Assembly: GCA_027021385.1 (NCBI GenBank)
Contig: JALUUL010000072.1
Coordinates: forward strand, 30,131 to 94,130
Source: Planctomycetota bacterium
Lineage (GTDB): Bacteria; Planctomycetota; UBA1135; GCA-002748355
Length of the DNA stretch: 64,000 nt
Direction: 5' to 3'
The translations under genes were made by a program, and so were the position numbers. The notes under the pieces were generated by a model. That model searched no databases, was not told where the DNA came from, and saw nothing but the letters and a program-made list of their open reading frames with translations. The first letter of the stretch is position 1, and each line of letters opens with the position of its first letter. This document shows, piece by piece, positions 57,173-64,000 of the stretch.

Positions 57173-58431
57173 GCCGCCTCCTCCGGTTTCACCAGTCGGA
57201 TCCGGCCGGTGAGGAGCTGCTGCATCATTCCCTGCTTGATGGCCTGGGTCTTGTCGCGACGGCCTTCCAGGCCAGCGATCTCCGCGTCCATGTCGGAGAG
57301 GACATTGGCGATGGTGATCTGCTCCTCGCTAGTGCGCGGGTATGATACGAGCAGCGACTTGAGAGCTGGTTGTTGGACATTCGGGAGACCAGACCCGACG
57401 CGCAACCTCATGATCATGGGCTGCAGCTGTTTCAACGCATGAAAGAGGAATGCCTTATCGATGTCCCGCGGAAGGACCGAATAGCAATGCCCTCCACACC
57501 AAAACGCCTGTTTTATAAACTGGACGTACCCGCACGAATTCCCACCTTCGCTAACGGCAATCGTGTTGGCAGGCTTGTTAAACGTCTTTGCGAAGCCAGA
57601 AGGTGATATGCCACCGTTGAGGTGTGGATATCCGTCCGCGGCTTCGGCGTCCGTCACCCTGAGCTGCTCCCCTTTGCTCACAGCTGCCAGGTCATCAAGC
57701 GGCTTCGTCTCCCACTCCCCGCTGAGGCCCGGCAGGCGGGTCTTGCCGGTGAGGAGTTGCTGCATGGCGGCCCGCTTGATGGCTCGCTTCTTGGCGATCA
57801 GCTCGTCCAGCGCCCCGAGCAGCTCATCCACATCCGACAACGCCTCGGCGATGGCGCGTTGCTCGGCTGGTGTCGGTGGTATTGGGAGGGAGAGGTGCCG
57901 AAGTGTTGCTATCGAAAACTCGAGTCGCGTAGTTCCAACGACCGCCTGAGCAATCCGTGCTTGCGTAGCGCTCGACTCAAGCTGATAGGCAAGGTACTCT
58001 GGTAGGAGGCCAGTTCGTGGCCTTAGTCGCGCCAACTCCCTGCTGATGTTGCCTTCGAACCCCTTCGGGACAACGCCTACCCGACCGATTGTCCCTTTGA
58101 TAGAGAGCAACACATCACCCGCTGTTACCCTGCTCCTGCCGTACCTCCGCTCAATCGCTTTGTCTGCGCGATGATGTCCGCTGTTACCGATGGCCTCAAT
58201 GGACTTGATGGCAATGATCGGGATGCCATTATCCACGTGTTTGCCGACTTGAACGAGGCCGTAGCAGATTGGTGCGGCGGAATCAGTCAGCTCCTCGCAC
58301 GACGCTGTCAACCAGTCCAGAGGAATGGTACCGACTTCGCACGCCCGGTAACCCGGAGCCACCTCGTGACCCACGGACGCGACATGACGGGCCAGCGCGG
58401 CTTCCTTGGCCTGAATCGCGTGGCGCCTCAT
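57166..58431 (-). CDS. hsdS: Type I restriction-modification specificity subunit (HsdS)
   Basis: The protein has 421 residues from the ATG at 58431, in a 4-bp ATGA overlap with hsdM. It has two target-recognition domains, each followed by a conserved helix: LPIPPTPAEQRAIAEALSDVDELLGALDELI with MQQLLTGKTRLPG, and EEQITIANVLSDMDAEIAGLEGRR with MQQLLTGRIRL. The two helical spacers and the repeated QQLLTG(K/R) motif show a standard two-half S subunit that reads a split DNA target. The target itself cannot be told from the sequence. Confidence 0.94.
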   Translation of the reverse strand: MRRHAIQAKEAALARHVASVGHEVAPGYRACEVGTIPLDWLTASCEELTDSAAPICYGLVQVGKHVDNGIPIIAIKSIEAIGNSGHHRADKAIERRYGRSRVTAGDVLLSIKGTIGRVGVVPKGFEGNISRELARLRPRTGLLPEYLAYQLESSATQARIAQAVVGTTRLEFSIATLRHLSLPIPPTPAEQRAIAEALSDVDELLGALDELIAKKRAIKRAAMQQLLTGKTRLPGLSGEWETKPLDDLAAVSKGEQLRVTDAEAADGYPHLNGGISPSGFAKTFNKPANTIAVSEGGNSCGYVQFIKQAFWCGGHCYSVLPRDIDKAFLFHALKQLQPMIMRLRVGSGLPNVQQPALKSLLVSYPRTSEEQITIANVLSDMDAEIAGLEGRRDKTQAIKQGMMQQLLTGRIRLVKPEEAAC

Positions 58432-60878
58432 CCCCACACCAGCCCCATCATCTTTAGGTGCCCCTCGACCTTGGCGCGGAGCATCTCGACCTCACGTTCC
58501 AGTTCCGGCAGCGGCCGGGCGTAGCGCTCCGCCAGCTCCTTGATCCGCGCAGCCAGACGCTGGGTGACGCGCTGGACTTCATCGTCAACGGCGACGCGCA
58601 GGGACGCAAGCCACTTGTCTTCGACGACGAGCTGCTTGATCTCGCCCTCGGTCAACTTCGCGTACCGCCTCAGCACCTTCTCATTCAGATCGGCCTGTGC
58701 CTGCTTGACCGCCCTGGCGCCCGCGGCCTCGGCTTCGATGAGGGCGAGGCACTTCTCGAGCGCCGCGCGTTCGTCGGCCAGCTCCGGGTCGGTGCCGACT
58801 TCCTTGAGTTGGTTCTTCACCGCCCCCTTGGTGACCTTGTTCTTGTCGTTGGTAGCGTCCGCGAGCGGTCCCTCCTCGCCGCTGTGCTCCTCCACGAACT
58901 CCACCAGCTCGCGCGCCACCGTTTCCTGCTTGGCCTGTAGTTTCTCGATGGCGGCCTGCTCCTCGGCGAAGAATCGCTGCACAACGAGCGCGGGCGGCAC
59001 CAGGTCCATCTTGTACTTCTTCCGCTTGATCGTGAGGTCGGGCGTCTCCTTGAGATTGCGCGCTTTGTCCACGACGATGCCGCGCGGCCGGGCGGCCTCG
59101 ACCCAACCGTCGGCCGCGATGAGATAGAGGTCGTCCTGCATCACCTCGGCCCAGTAGTCCATGAACCGCTGGTAGATATCGTAAGGGTCGATCAGCGGGA
59201 GGTCGGCGAAGCGGGCGAGCAGATCCTCGGAGAGATTGTCAAGGAACTCCCGGGGCCGGTCGCCGGCCTGGAGCTTCTCGAGCCGGGGCTGGTGGGCCTC
59301 CCGCCAGCGCTCGAAGACATCCCCGACCTGCTTGGCGAAGTTCTTGTACTCGGGGTGGCCGAGGATGGCCGTTCTCACCTCTCCGGCGGGCACGCGTAAG
59401 GTGCAGTAGCCCGAGCGGCTGCCCTCCTTGAACAGCGCCTCGCGCAGGGTGGCGAAGACCTGCCAGTACTCGCCCAGGGCGTCGATGTCGCGCGCCGGGA
59501 TCCCGCCGTTCAGGTGCGCGTCGAGGTCGTGCAGGTCCTCGGGCTCGCTGGAGTCGATATAGCGGGGGAGGTTCAGGTTGTAGTCGTTGGCGGGGCTCGC
59601 GATCTCGGCCACCGGCACCATGCGCGAATAGCGGGGGACTTCGATCCGCCGCGTGAACACGTCCACGATCCGGTGGATGTCCTGCTCTCGCAGGCGGTTC
59701 TTGTTGCCGTCCTTGAGGAAGCCGCGGCTCGCGTCGATCATGAAGATCCCACTGCGGGCGTGAGCGTCCTCCTTGTCGATCACCACAATGCAAGCCGGGA
59801 TGCCGGTGCCGTAGAAGAGGTTGGCCGGCAGGCCGATGATCCCCTTGATGTAGCCGCGCCGGACCAGGTTGCGGCGGATGTCGGCCTCCTTGTTGCCCCG
59901 GAAGAGGACGCCGTGGGGCAGGATGATCGCGCCCTTGCCCGTGCTCTTGAGCGACCGGATCAGATGCATCAGGAAGGCGTAGTCGCCGTTCTTCGCCGGC
60001 GGGATGCCGAGCTCGAAGCGCCCGAACTCGTCGTGGGCCGGGTCGAGCCCGTTCGACCAGGCCTTGGCCGAGAATGGCGGATTGGCCACGGCGAAGTCGA
60101 ATGTCTTGAGGCTGCCGTCCTTGTTCCTGAATCCGGGGGCTGCCAGCGTGTTGCCGCGCCAGATCTCCGCGGTGGGATGGCCGTGGAGAATCATGTTCAT
60201 GCGCGCCAGCGCCCAGGTGGCGACATCCATCTCCTGGCCGTAGATGGCGAGCTTCGCCGTCGAGGCTACGTTCGCGGCCTTGATCAGCAGCGAGCCCGAC
60301 CCGCAGGTGGGGTCGTAGACCGTGGGCTCGGTCAAGTCGCCGGCGCGCTCGATGCCAATGACCTGCGCCATGATCCGCGAGACCTCGGCCGGGGTGTAGA
60401 ACTGCCCCTTGCTCTTGCCGCTCTCGGTGGCGAAGTGGCGCATCAGGTACTCGTAGGCGTCGCCCAGGAGGTCGTCGCCCTCGGCCCGGTTGGCGCGAAA
60501 GTCCAGCCCCTCGAAGATCGCCACAAGCTTCGAGAGCCGGTCCTGCATCTCCTTGCCCGAGCCGAGCTTCCCCTCGTCGTTGAAATCCGCCTGGTCGATG
60601 ACGCCCCTGAGGTCGTTGGCCTCGGCGAGCTTCGCGATGATCTTGTTGATCTTGTCGCCGATCTCCTTGTCGCCCTTGAGCGCCACCATGTCGGCGAAGC
60701 TCGCGCCCTCGGGCACCTCGATCAGCGAGCCCTCGGCGCTTGCCGCTTTGTCTGACACGTACTTCACGAAGAGCAGCGTCAGGACATAGTCCTTGTACTG
60801 CGAGGCGTCCATGCCGCCGCGCAGCTCGTCGCACGACTGCCAGAGGGAGGAGTAGAGCTGGGATTTCTTCAGCGCCAT
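58428..60878 (-). CDS. hsdM: Type I DNA methyltransferase subunit M (HsdM)
   Basis: The protein has 816 residues, longer than the common about 520. The N-terminal HsdM helical domain opens KKSQLYSSLWQSCDELRGGMD. The catalytic part has GQFYTP (158-163), SAM motif DPTCGSGSL (189-197) and the N6-adenine motif NPPF (266-269). The extra C-terminus (from about 470) is coiled-coil rich and Glu/Lys-rich (LAERYARPLPELEREVEMLRAKVEG). The ATG follows a GAGG at 8 bases. It heads the hsdM-hsdS-kwaA-kwaB-hsdR-peptidase operon. Confidence 0.95.
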   Translation of the reverse strand: MALKKSQLYSSLWQSCDELRGGMDASQYKDYVLTLLFVKYVSDKAASAEGSLIEVPEGASFADMVALKGDKEIGDKINKIIAKLAEANDLRGVIDQADFNDEGKLGSGKEMQDRLSKLVAIFEGLDFRANRAEGDDLLGDAYEYLMRHFATESGKSKGQFYTPAEVSRIMAQVIGIERAGDLTEPTVYDPTCGSGSLLIKAANVASTAKLAIYGQEMDVATWALARMNMILHGHPTAEIWRGNTLAAPGFRNKDGSLKTFDFAVANPPFSAKAWSNGLDPAHDEFGRFELGIPPAKNGDYAFLMHLIRSLKSTGKGAIILPHGVLFRGNKEADIRRNLVRRGYIKGIIGLPANLFYGTGIPACIVVIDKEDAHARSGIFMIDASRGFLKDGNKNRLREQDIHRIVDVFTRRIEVPRYSRMVPVAEIASPANDYNLNLPRYIDSSEPEDLHDLDAHLNGGIPARDIDALGEYWQVFATLREALFKEGSRSGYCTLRVPAGEVRTAILGHPEYKNFAKQVGDVFERWREAHQPRLEKLQAGDRPREFLDNLSEDLLARFADLPLIDPYDIYQRFMDYWAEVMQDDLYLIAADGWVEAARPRGIVVDKARNLKETPDLTIKRKKYKMDLVPPALVVQRFFAEEQAAIEKLQAKQETVARELVEFVEEHSGEEGPLADATNDKNKVTKGAVKNQLKEVGTDPELADERAALEKCLALIEAEAAGARAVKQAQADLNEKVLRRYAKLTEGEIKQLVVEDKWLASLRVAVDDEVQRVTQRLAARIKELAERYARPLPELEREVEMLRAKVEGHLKMMGLVWG

Positions 60879-60922
60879 GGACTAGCCTCTATAGAAGTGG
60901 GTCGCGGCGGTTAGTCCGGTCT

Positions 60923-60942
60923 GCATAACGTCCACGTTGGGC
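60923..60942 (-). repeat. Reduced attC scar 3' of the TIR gene
   Basis: On the minus strand GCCCAAC (60942-60936) and GTTATGC (60929-60923) are separated by only 6 bp. Both match attC end boxes but the stem is missing. It starts 6 bp after the TIR stop, just where an attC should be. The 12-mer GTTATGCAGACC spanning its right box also occurs at the edge of attC site 1, on the other strand. Best read as a collapsed attC; chance cannot be excluded. Confidence 0.35.
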
Positions 60943-60947
60943 GGGGT

Positions 60948-61820
60948 TCACTCTGACCCTTCAGGAGAACGCCTGCCGCGAAAACGAACGGAAGGAATAC
61001 GCATTCCTGCACGCCGTGTAATGAACTCGATGGGATCAGCGAGCCGGGCTACAAGTTCGCGGACGAGCGACGCTGGCACTGGCTCATCCTCACTAAGAGA
61101 GTCGACGATCGCGGCAAGTTCGCGCCATCGCTCGTAAAGATCGCGAAATACCGGATGGCGCATAAACTCACGATCCGCCTGCCGTAGAGCGTGAGCAATG
61201 TATCCCGGCGGAAGTAATGCCTCTGGGCTATTAAGGAGTCTGTGCTGCTGACGCACAAGCTCCAGCAGTTCCTCAAGCACCTCTGCCCCGAGCGGGCCTA
61301 GGTCCTCACCAGATCGGTCAGCATCCGGAGATGCAGGAGTCTGGCGCTTGAGCTCATCGAGTTGCTCCGCCAAGCGAGGCCACCACACATCGAAGATCCC
61401 GTCCAGCCGCCCCTCATCGATAAGACCAGTTTCCTCGGCCTTGTTCAGGCTATGAACTAGCTTCCGGACATCTTCTTTATCTGAGATCGTGGATTGGAAC
61501 TGGAGAAGCGGACCCTTCACTTCTGATCGCTTGAGGCTGAAGAGGAAAGGCGACACTCGACTCTGGTCGACCAACCTCGACAGGGCCCCCGCCTCAAAGT
61601 TCAGCCACGGAGCGTCCACATTGTCCCGCGTGACACACAGAATCCCGTACGAGGATGCTTCAAGCTCCTTTGAAAGATCCGTGCTCCACCTCGCTCCCTT
61701 ATCGATGTCTTCAGAAGAGACATACGGCTCTAGAGACTGGATCACCGAAGGCAACCAGTCACGTAAGATGATAGCGAGCTTGTGGCTCAGATCTCCAGAC
61801 CAACTGATGAAGACCTTCAT
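60948..61820 (-). CDS. TIR-domain protein
   Basis: The protein has 290 residues. Residues 1-135 form a TIR domain: MKVFISWSGDLSHKLAIILRDWL, then VSSEDIDKGARW, LCVTRDNVDAPWLNFEAGAL. The Glu76 of NFEAGAL is in the place of the catalytic Glu of NAD-cleaving TIRs. The C-terminal part (150-290) is helical with no known domain; it has the stretch LEELLELVRQQHRLL and may serve to sense or to oligomerise. Stand-alone TIR proteins often act in abortive infection. It lies 69 bp upstream of hsdM on the same strand. Confidence 0.8.
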   Translation of the reverse strand: MKVFISWSGDLSHKLAIILRDWLPSVIQSLEPYVSSEDIDKGARWSTDLSKELEASSYGILCVTRDNVDAPWLNFEAGALSRLVDQSRVSPFLFSLKRSEVKGPLLQFQSTISDKEDVRKLVHSLNKAEETGLIDEGRLDGIFDVWWPRLAEQLDELKRQTPASPDADRSGEDLGPLGAEVLEELLELVRQQHRLLNSPEALLPPGYIAHALRQADREFMRHPVFRDLYERWRELAAIVDSLSEDEPVPASLVRELVARLADPIEFITRRAGMRIPSVRFRGRRSPEGSE

Positions 61821-61843
61821 CTCAATCGCTCCTCACGGTCGTA

Positions 61844-61903
61844 GCCCAACGCTCAGCATCAGCGGCGGCGCGGAGCGCCGTCCGCTGCATGCAGTTGTTA
61901 GGC
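61844..61903 (-). repeat. attC-like site 2
   Basis: On the minus strand it opens GCCTAAC and ends GTTGGGC. Its stem pairs CAGCGG with CCGCTG and CGGCGC with GCGCCG around a GGA loop, with single unpaired bases (T, C) on one arm and GCAT/ATGC pairing outside. The TAACAA start and GAGCG end beside the boxes are the common attC polarity on the minus strand. It starts 104 bp after the dual-OB-like gene stop. Confidence 0.8.
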
Positions 61904-62007
61904 ACCGACCGGTTCACAGACCAATTACCTGTTGCTGGCCTTGGAGGTTTTTGCGCATCTCCGTGACTCCCATCTACGCCCTGAACCAAGTCTCGACAGT
62001 GGCACGC

Positions 62008-62625
62008 TCAGAACCAGCCAGAGAGCTGTAGGTAACAGCGCTTCTCAAGCTCAGATTCAGCATCACGAGGTCTCCACCACCGAGCAAGAGAAACGCGAAC
62101 GAGAGTCCCCGCTGGGATCCGGTCAATCGTCGCTGTTTCTCCAACGTACGAAAATCCTTTACGAGGAAACCCGGTCCCACAGTCGTAGTGCTTCTTGTCA
62201 TCACGTAGATGGAGGTCGCGATCAGGGATCCAAAACCCGGCGCTTCGGTCCGGGATACCGATACGCTCGCACACGTAGCCGTTGCCGCTGCCTGTGTATC
62301 GGACGAGGCCCCCGAATATCTGATCGATATCACCCCTCCACGGTGCTATACGCTCAAGGACGTAGGCACGCAGTTTGGTCCGATCACGGATATGCTCGAT
62401 ATGCCACCGCGCTGTGACGAGGACGTCCTCGACGTGGGGTGGGACCAATTGCGGTCTCGGGGTGTACCTGAGGTCCCATATCTGACCTATCTGGAAGGGT
62501 GCGCTCGTGTCATGGTTGTCGCCGGTCGAGGTCAGCAGCCGCACCGAACTCCCATCTTCGGCGATCCCCCCGATGCAGCGCGAGGCACCGCTCATGTGCG
62601 TTCGAGCCACGATGAGGACGTTCAT
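62008..62625 (-). CDS. Dual-OB-like protein coupled to DUF488 genes
   Basis: The protein has 205 residues. The opening MNVLIVARTHMSGASRCIGG, then EDGSSVRLLTSTGD and a beta-rich body resemble the dual-OB-domain (DuOB) proteins that are found beside DUF488 genes. The mid part has IGQIWDLRYTPRPQLVPPHVED and ends CYLQLSGWF. No catalytic site is seen; binding of nucleic acid or nucleotide is an inference from OB folds. Its ATG overlaps the preceding DUF488 gene by 4 bp. Confidence 0.55.
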   Translation of the reverse strand: MNVLIVARTHMSGASRCIGGIAEDGSSVRLLTSTGDNHDTSAPFQIGQIWDLRYTPRPQLVPPHVEDVLVTARWHIEHIRDRTKLRAYVLERIAPWRGDIDQIFGGLVRYTGSGNGYVCERIGIPDRSAGFWIPDRDLHLRDDKKHYDCGTGFPRKGFSYVGETATIDRIPAGTLVRVSLARWWRPRDAESELEKRCYLQLSGWF

Positions 62626-63116
62626 GGCTTAATGTGCTCCAGTTCAACGCTCAGCTCTTGCGCCAGCCTCCTAGCGACGAGCCAACGATGGCACGCTTCG
62701 GGTTCCCGCTCCACGCAGAACAAGACCACCACGCGGGTGTCCGGTCCGACGGCATCCAGGAACTTCGTCGCGGTAAAGTTCTGCAAGCACTCTGAATTGT
62801 ACGCCTGAACGAATGCAGGCCCGAGTACGGCACGCTGTCGCTTGCCGACACCAATTCGGTTGTCGTCTGTCTTCTGGATATCGCGAATGGCCTGAGATGG
62901 GGCCAGCTCCTTGATGTAGACATAGCGGATGCCCAAGGTGGCAAGCCGATCCTGCAGCCGGCGGCTGTTGGCGAACGCGTACGCCGACCCCCGAAGGCCG
63001 CGGCGTCGCCTGATGTCACAAAACGTATCGACACCGGCGTTGGTCAAGGCTGAGAAGAAGCCATCTTCGTCAAAGCCGTAGACGCCTATGGTGACAATGC
63101 GAATCTGATTCTGCAT
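62622..63116 (-). CDS. DUF488-family protein (second copy)
   Basis: The protein has 164 residues. The family C-terminal motif is LFCVEREPEACHRWLVA (Cys...Glu...CHR). The N-terminus is VTIGVYGFDEDGFFSALTNAGVDTFCDIR. DUF488 proteins have a Cys/His/Arg cluster that looks like an enzyme site, perhaps on nucleic acid, but the reaction is unknown. It differs much from the first copy, so they are not recent duplicates. It lies 22 bp after the first and overlaps the next gene by 4 bp. Confidence 0.85.
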   Translation of the reverse strand: MQNQIRIVTIGVYGFDEDGFFSALTNAGVDTFCDIRRRRGLRGSAYAFANSRRLQDRLATLGIRYVYIKELAPSQAIRDIQKTDDNRIGVGKRQRAVLGPAFVQAYNSECLQNFTATKFLDAVGPDTRVVVLFCVEREPEACHRWLVARRLAQELSVELEHIKP

Positions 63117-63138
63117 CGGCTACTCCCCGAGCGCCGCC

Positions 63139-63690
63139 TCACGGTGAATCGACGCGGTATTTTTTTCTCGACGTGAAGGTTTCACCGAAGAGGCTCTTCT
63201 GACCCCCTGTGAGAATCTGGATAATGGCCTGCTGGCTCACTAGGTTCCCGTCTTCATCGATGTGTCGGACTCGAATGCCTTCCGCTTCCAGCACATCGCC
63301 GATGAGCTTGCTACGATGGCACTCCTCCGGGCGCCCTTCACTGCACATAATGCAAACGCGTAGCCCCTTCTCCCACGCGGTGCGAAGCCTGCCAATCCCC
63401 CGGCGGAACGGCTCCGTGACCTTGAGGCGCTCGTAGTCGACCTTCCCGTTGACGTAGCATTTCTCGCCGTCGGGACGTCCTCCAAGGAGATCGCCCATGA
63501 AGACATAACGCATCCCCTCGTGCTGCAACGCAGAGGCCAGATTGTCCTTGGAAAACTCGGGCTTGAACTTCGAGTACGGAGCCGAACGAACATCGACAAG
63601 GAAGTCGATCCTGTGCTCCTTCAGCAAAGTTACTAGCTCATCAAGCTCGCGTTTTCCGTAGCCGATCGTGTAGATGGCTGTTTCCTTCAT
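63139..63690 (-). CDS. DUF488-family protein (first copy)
   Basis: The protein has 183 residues. The opening YTIGYGKRELDELVTLLKEHRIDFLVDVRSAPYSKF and motif IMCSEGRPEECHRSKLIGDVLE are clear DUF488 marks, including the Cys-x-Glu...CHR cluster. The C-terminus has a short extension (GGQKSLFGETFTSRKKY). It heads the three-gene unit bounded by attC-like sites. A gap of 87 bp separates it from attC site 3. Confidence 0.9.
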   Translation of the reverse strand: MKETAIYTIGYGKRELDELVTLLKEHRIDFLVDVRSAPYSKFKPEFSKDNLASALQHEGMRYVFMGDLLGGRPDGEKCYVNGKVDYERLKVTEPFRRGIGRLRTAWEKGLRVCIMCSEGRPEECHRSKLIGDVLEAEGIRVRHIDEDGNLVSQQAIIQILTGGQKSLFGETFTSRKKYRVDSP

Positions 63691-63777
63691 GGCGTCATGT
63701 TCTCCACGAGATCCATCGCAAATCTACCTCTCACACGCTTCACCAGCATCCCACTGATCATGCGGGGTCATACGCGA

Positions 63778-63848
63778 GCCTAACGACAAAGTTCACTGGC
63801 CGCTATGGAGCGCAGCGGAACAGCGGCCAGTGCAGCGCCTTGTTAGAC
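63778..63848 (-). repeat. attC-like site 3
   Basis: On the minus strand it begins GTCTAAC and ends GTTAGGC. An 11-bp stem pairs CACTGGCCGCT with AGCGGCCAGTG around a loop of about 17 bases. The flanking AACAA and CGTTAGGC match the usual attC polarity on this strand. The stem sequence is not the same as sites 1 and 2, as is normal for attC sets. It starts 75 bp after the stop of the partial gene at the right edge. Confidence 0.75.
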
Positions 63849-63923
63849 GGCATGTGTTGAACTCCGGCCAGACTCTATCACGGGTGTCTCCCGAGGTATT
63901 GTCAAAAGCTGTGGATGGCTGAA

Positions 63924-64000
63924 TCACGCGGCGACCTTGGTTCCATCCTTGAATCGCACTCCTTGGAGGACGTCTCCGAGGAGTTGGTGTCCATTCAGCT
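63924..64000 (-). CDS. C-terminal end of an unrecognised gene, cut by window edge
   Basis: An open frame enters from the right edge and stops with TGA at 63924. The 24 visible residues end in VRFKDGTKVAA. Too little is seen to assign a family. It lies on the same strand as the cassette genes, with an attC-like site 75 bp past its stop, so it may be the next cassette. Confidence 0.4.
   Translation of the reverse strand, partial: LNGHQLLGDVLQGVRFKDGTKVAA

Larger units (their letters stand above)
51837..63848 (-). mobile_element. Integron-cassette-like array carrying defence genes (integrase not in window)
   Basis: Three attC-like elements and one reduced scar divide the region into units whose genes all read on the minus strand. 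Unit 1 (63,778-61,903): two DUF488 genes and a dual-OB-like gene. Unit 2: TIR gene. Unit 3: hsdM-hsdS-kwaA-kwaB-hsdR-peptidase. Each attC lies directly 3' of a gene (13 bp, 104 bp, 75 bp from stops). The sequence is visibly less GC-rich than 1-51,600 and has different codon use. The last attC is 51,837; chromosome-like genes resume beyond it. Any integrase would be expected past 64,000. Unit 3 (about 9 kb) is unusually large for a cassette. Confidence 0.6.

Overview
The window is a very GC-rich bacterial chromosome segment, best read as a member of the Planctomycetota. The reasons are an ECF sigma factor translationally coupled to a Ser/Thr kinase with a TPR tail, secreted enzymes that share an extra C-terminal beta domain, a KaiC-like tandem ATPase, a MoaD-MoaE fusion, and a PurS-extended PurL with a separate PurQ. 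The phylum assignment is an inference from gene content; the window holds no rRNA or tRNA gene. Because GC is so high, nearly every real gene has long open frames on its other strand. I chose genes by family recognition, lipoboxes, ribosome-binding sites and stop/start overlaps.

Positions 1-51,631 look like ordinary chromosome. In order they hold: a ChaN-like protein running off the left edge, dinB, cyaY, gcvP, a secreted orphan, purQ and purL; a DUF4198 lipoprotein and a VPS10/BNR beta-propeller; a CDF metal exporter, a DUF2203 protein and an unknown; PAP2 and GT39 membrane enzymes; a PilZ protein and ssb; a coiled-coil protein next to an unusual actin/Hsp70-fold ATPase; moaD-moaE, pepA and a lipoprotein; phosphofructokinase, a KaiC-like ATPase, a degenerate histidine phosphatase and ALDH7; an O-antigen ligase-TPR protein, ftsY, nusB and ribH; an RND pump and a quinol nitric oxide reductase; a purple-acid-type phosphatase, a glycine-zipper lipoprotein, a GNAT, an S15-type esterase, and the kinase/sigma pair.

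From about 51,837 to the right edge the character changes. GC falls, all genes lie on the minus strand, and the genes are defence-type. Three elements with attC architecture (51,837-51,888; 61,844-61,903; 63,778-63,848) each sit just 3' of a minus-strand gene, in the orientation expected for integron cassettes. A 20-bp pair of attC ends without a stem (60,923-60,942) sits 3' of the TIR gene. Read 5' to 3' on the minus strand, the array is: unknown ORF (cut by the edge) / attC; DUF488, DUF488, dual-OB-like protein / attC; TIR protein / attC scar; hsdM, hsdS, kwaA, kwaB, hsdR, YgjP-like metallopeptidase / attC. No integrase is in the window. The orientation predicts that any intI/attI would lie beyond position 64,000.

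The most interesting object is the hsdM-hsdS-kwaA-kwaB-hsdR-peptidase operon. A two-gene Kiwa system is inserted between the specificity and restriction genes of a type I restriction-modification system, with a stop/start overlap at every junction. The operon is bounded by integron-like recombination sites.
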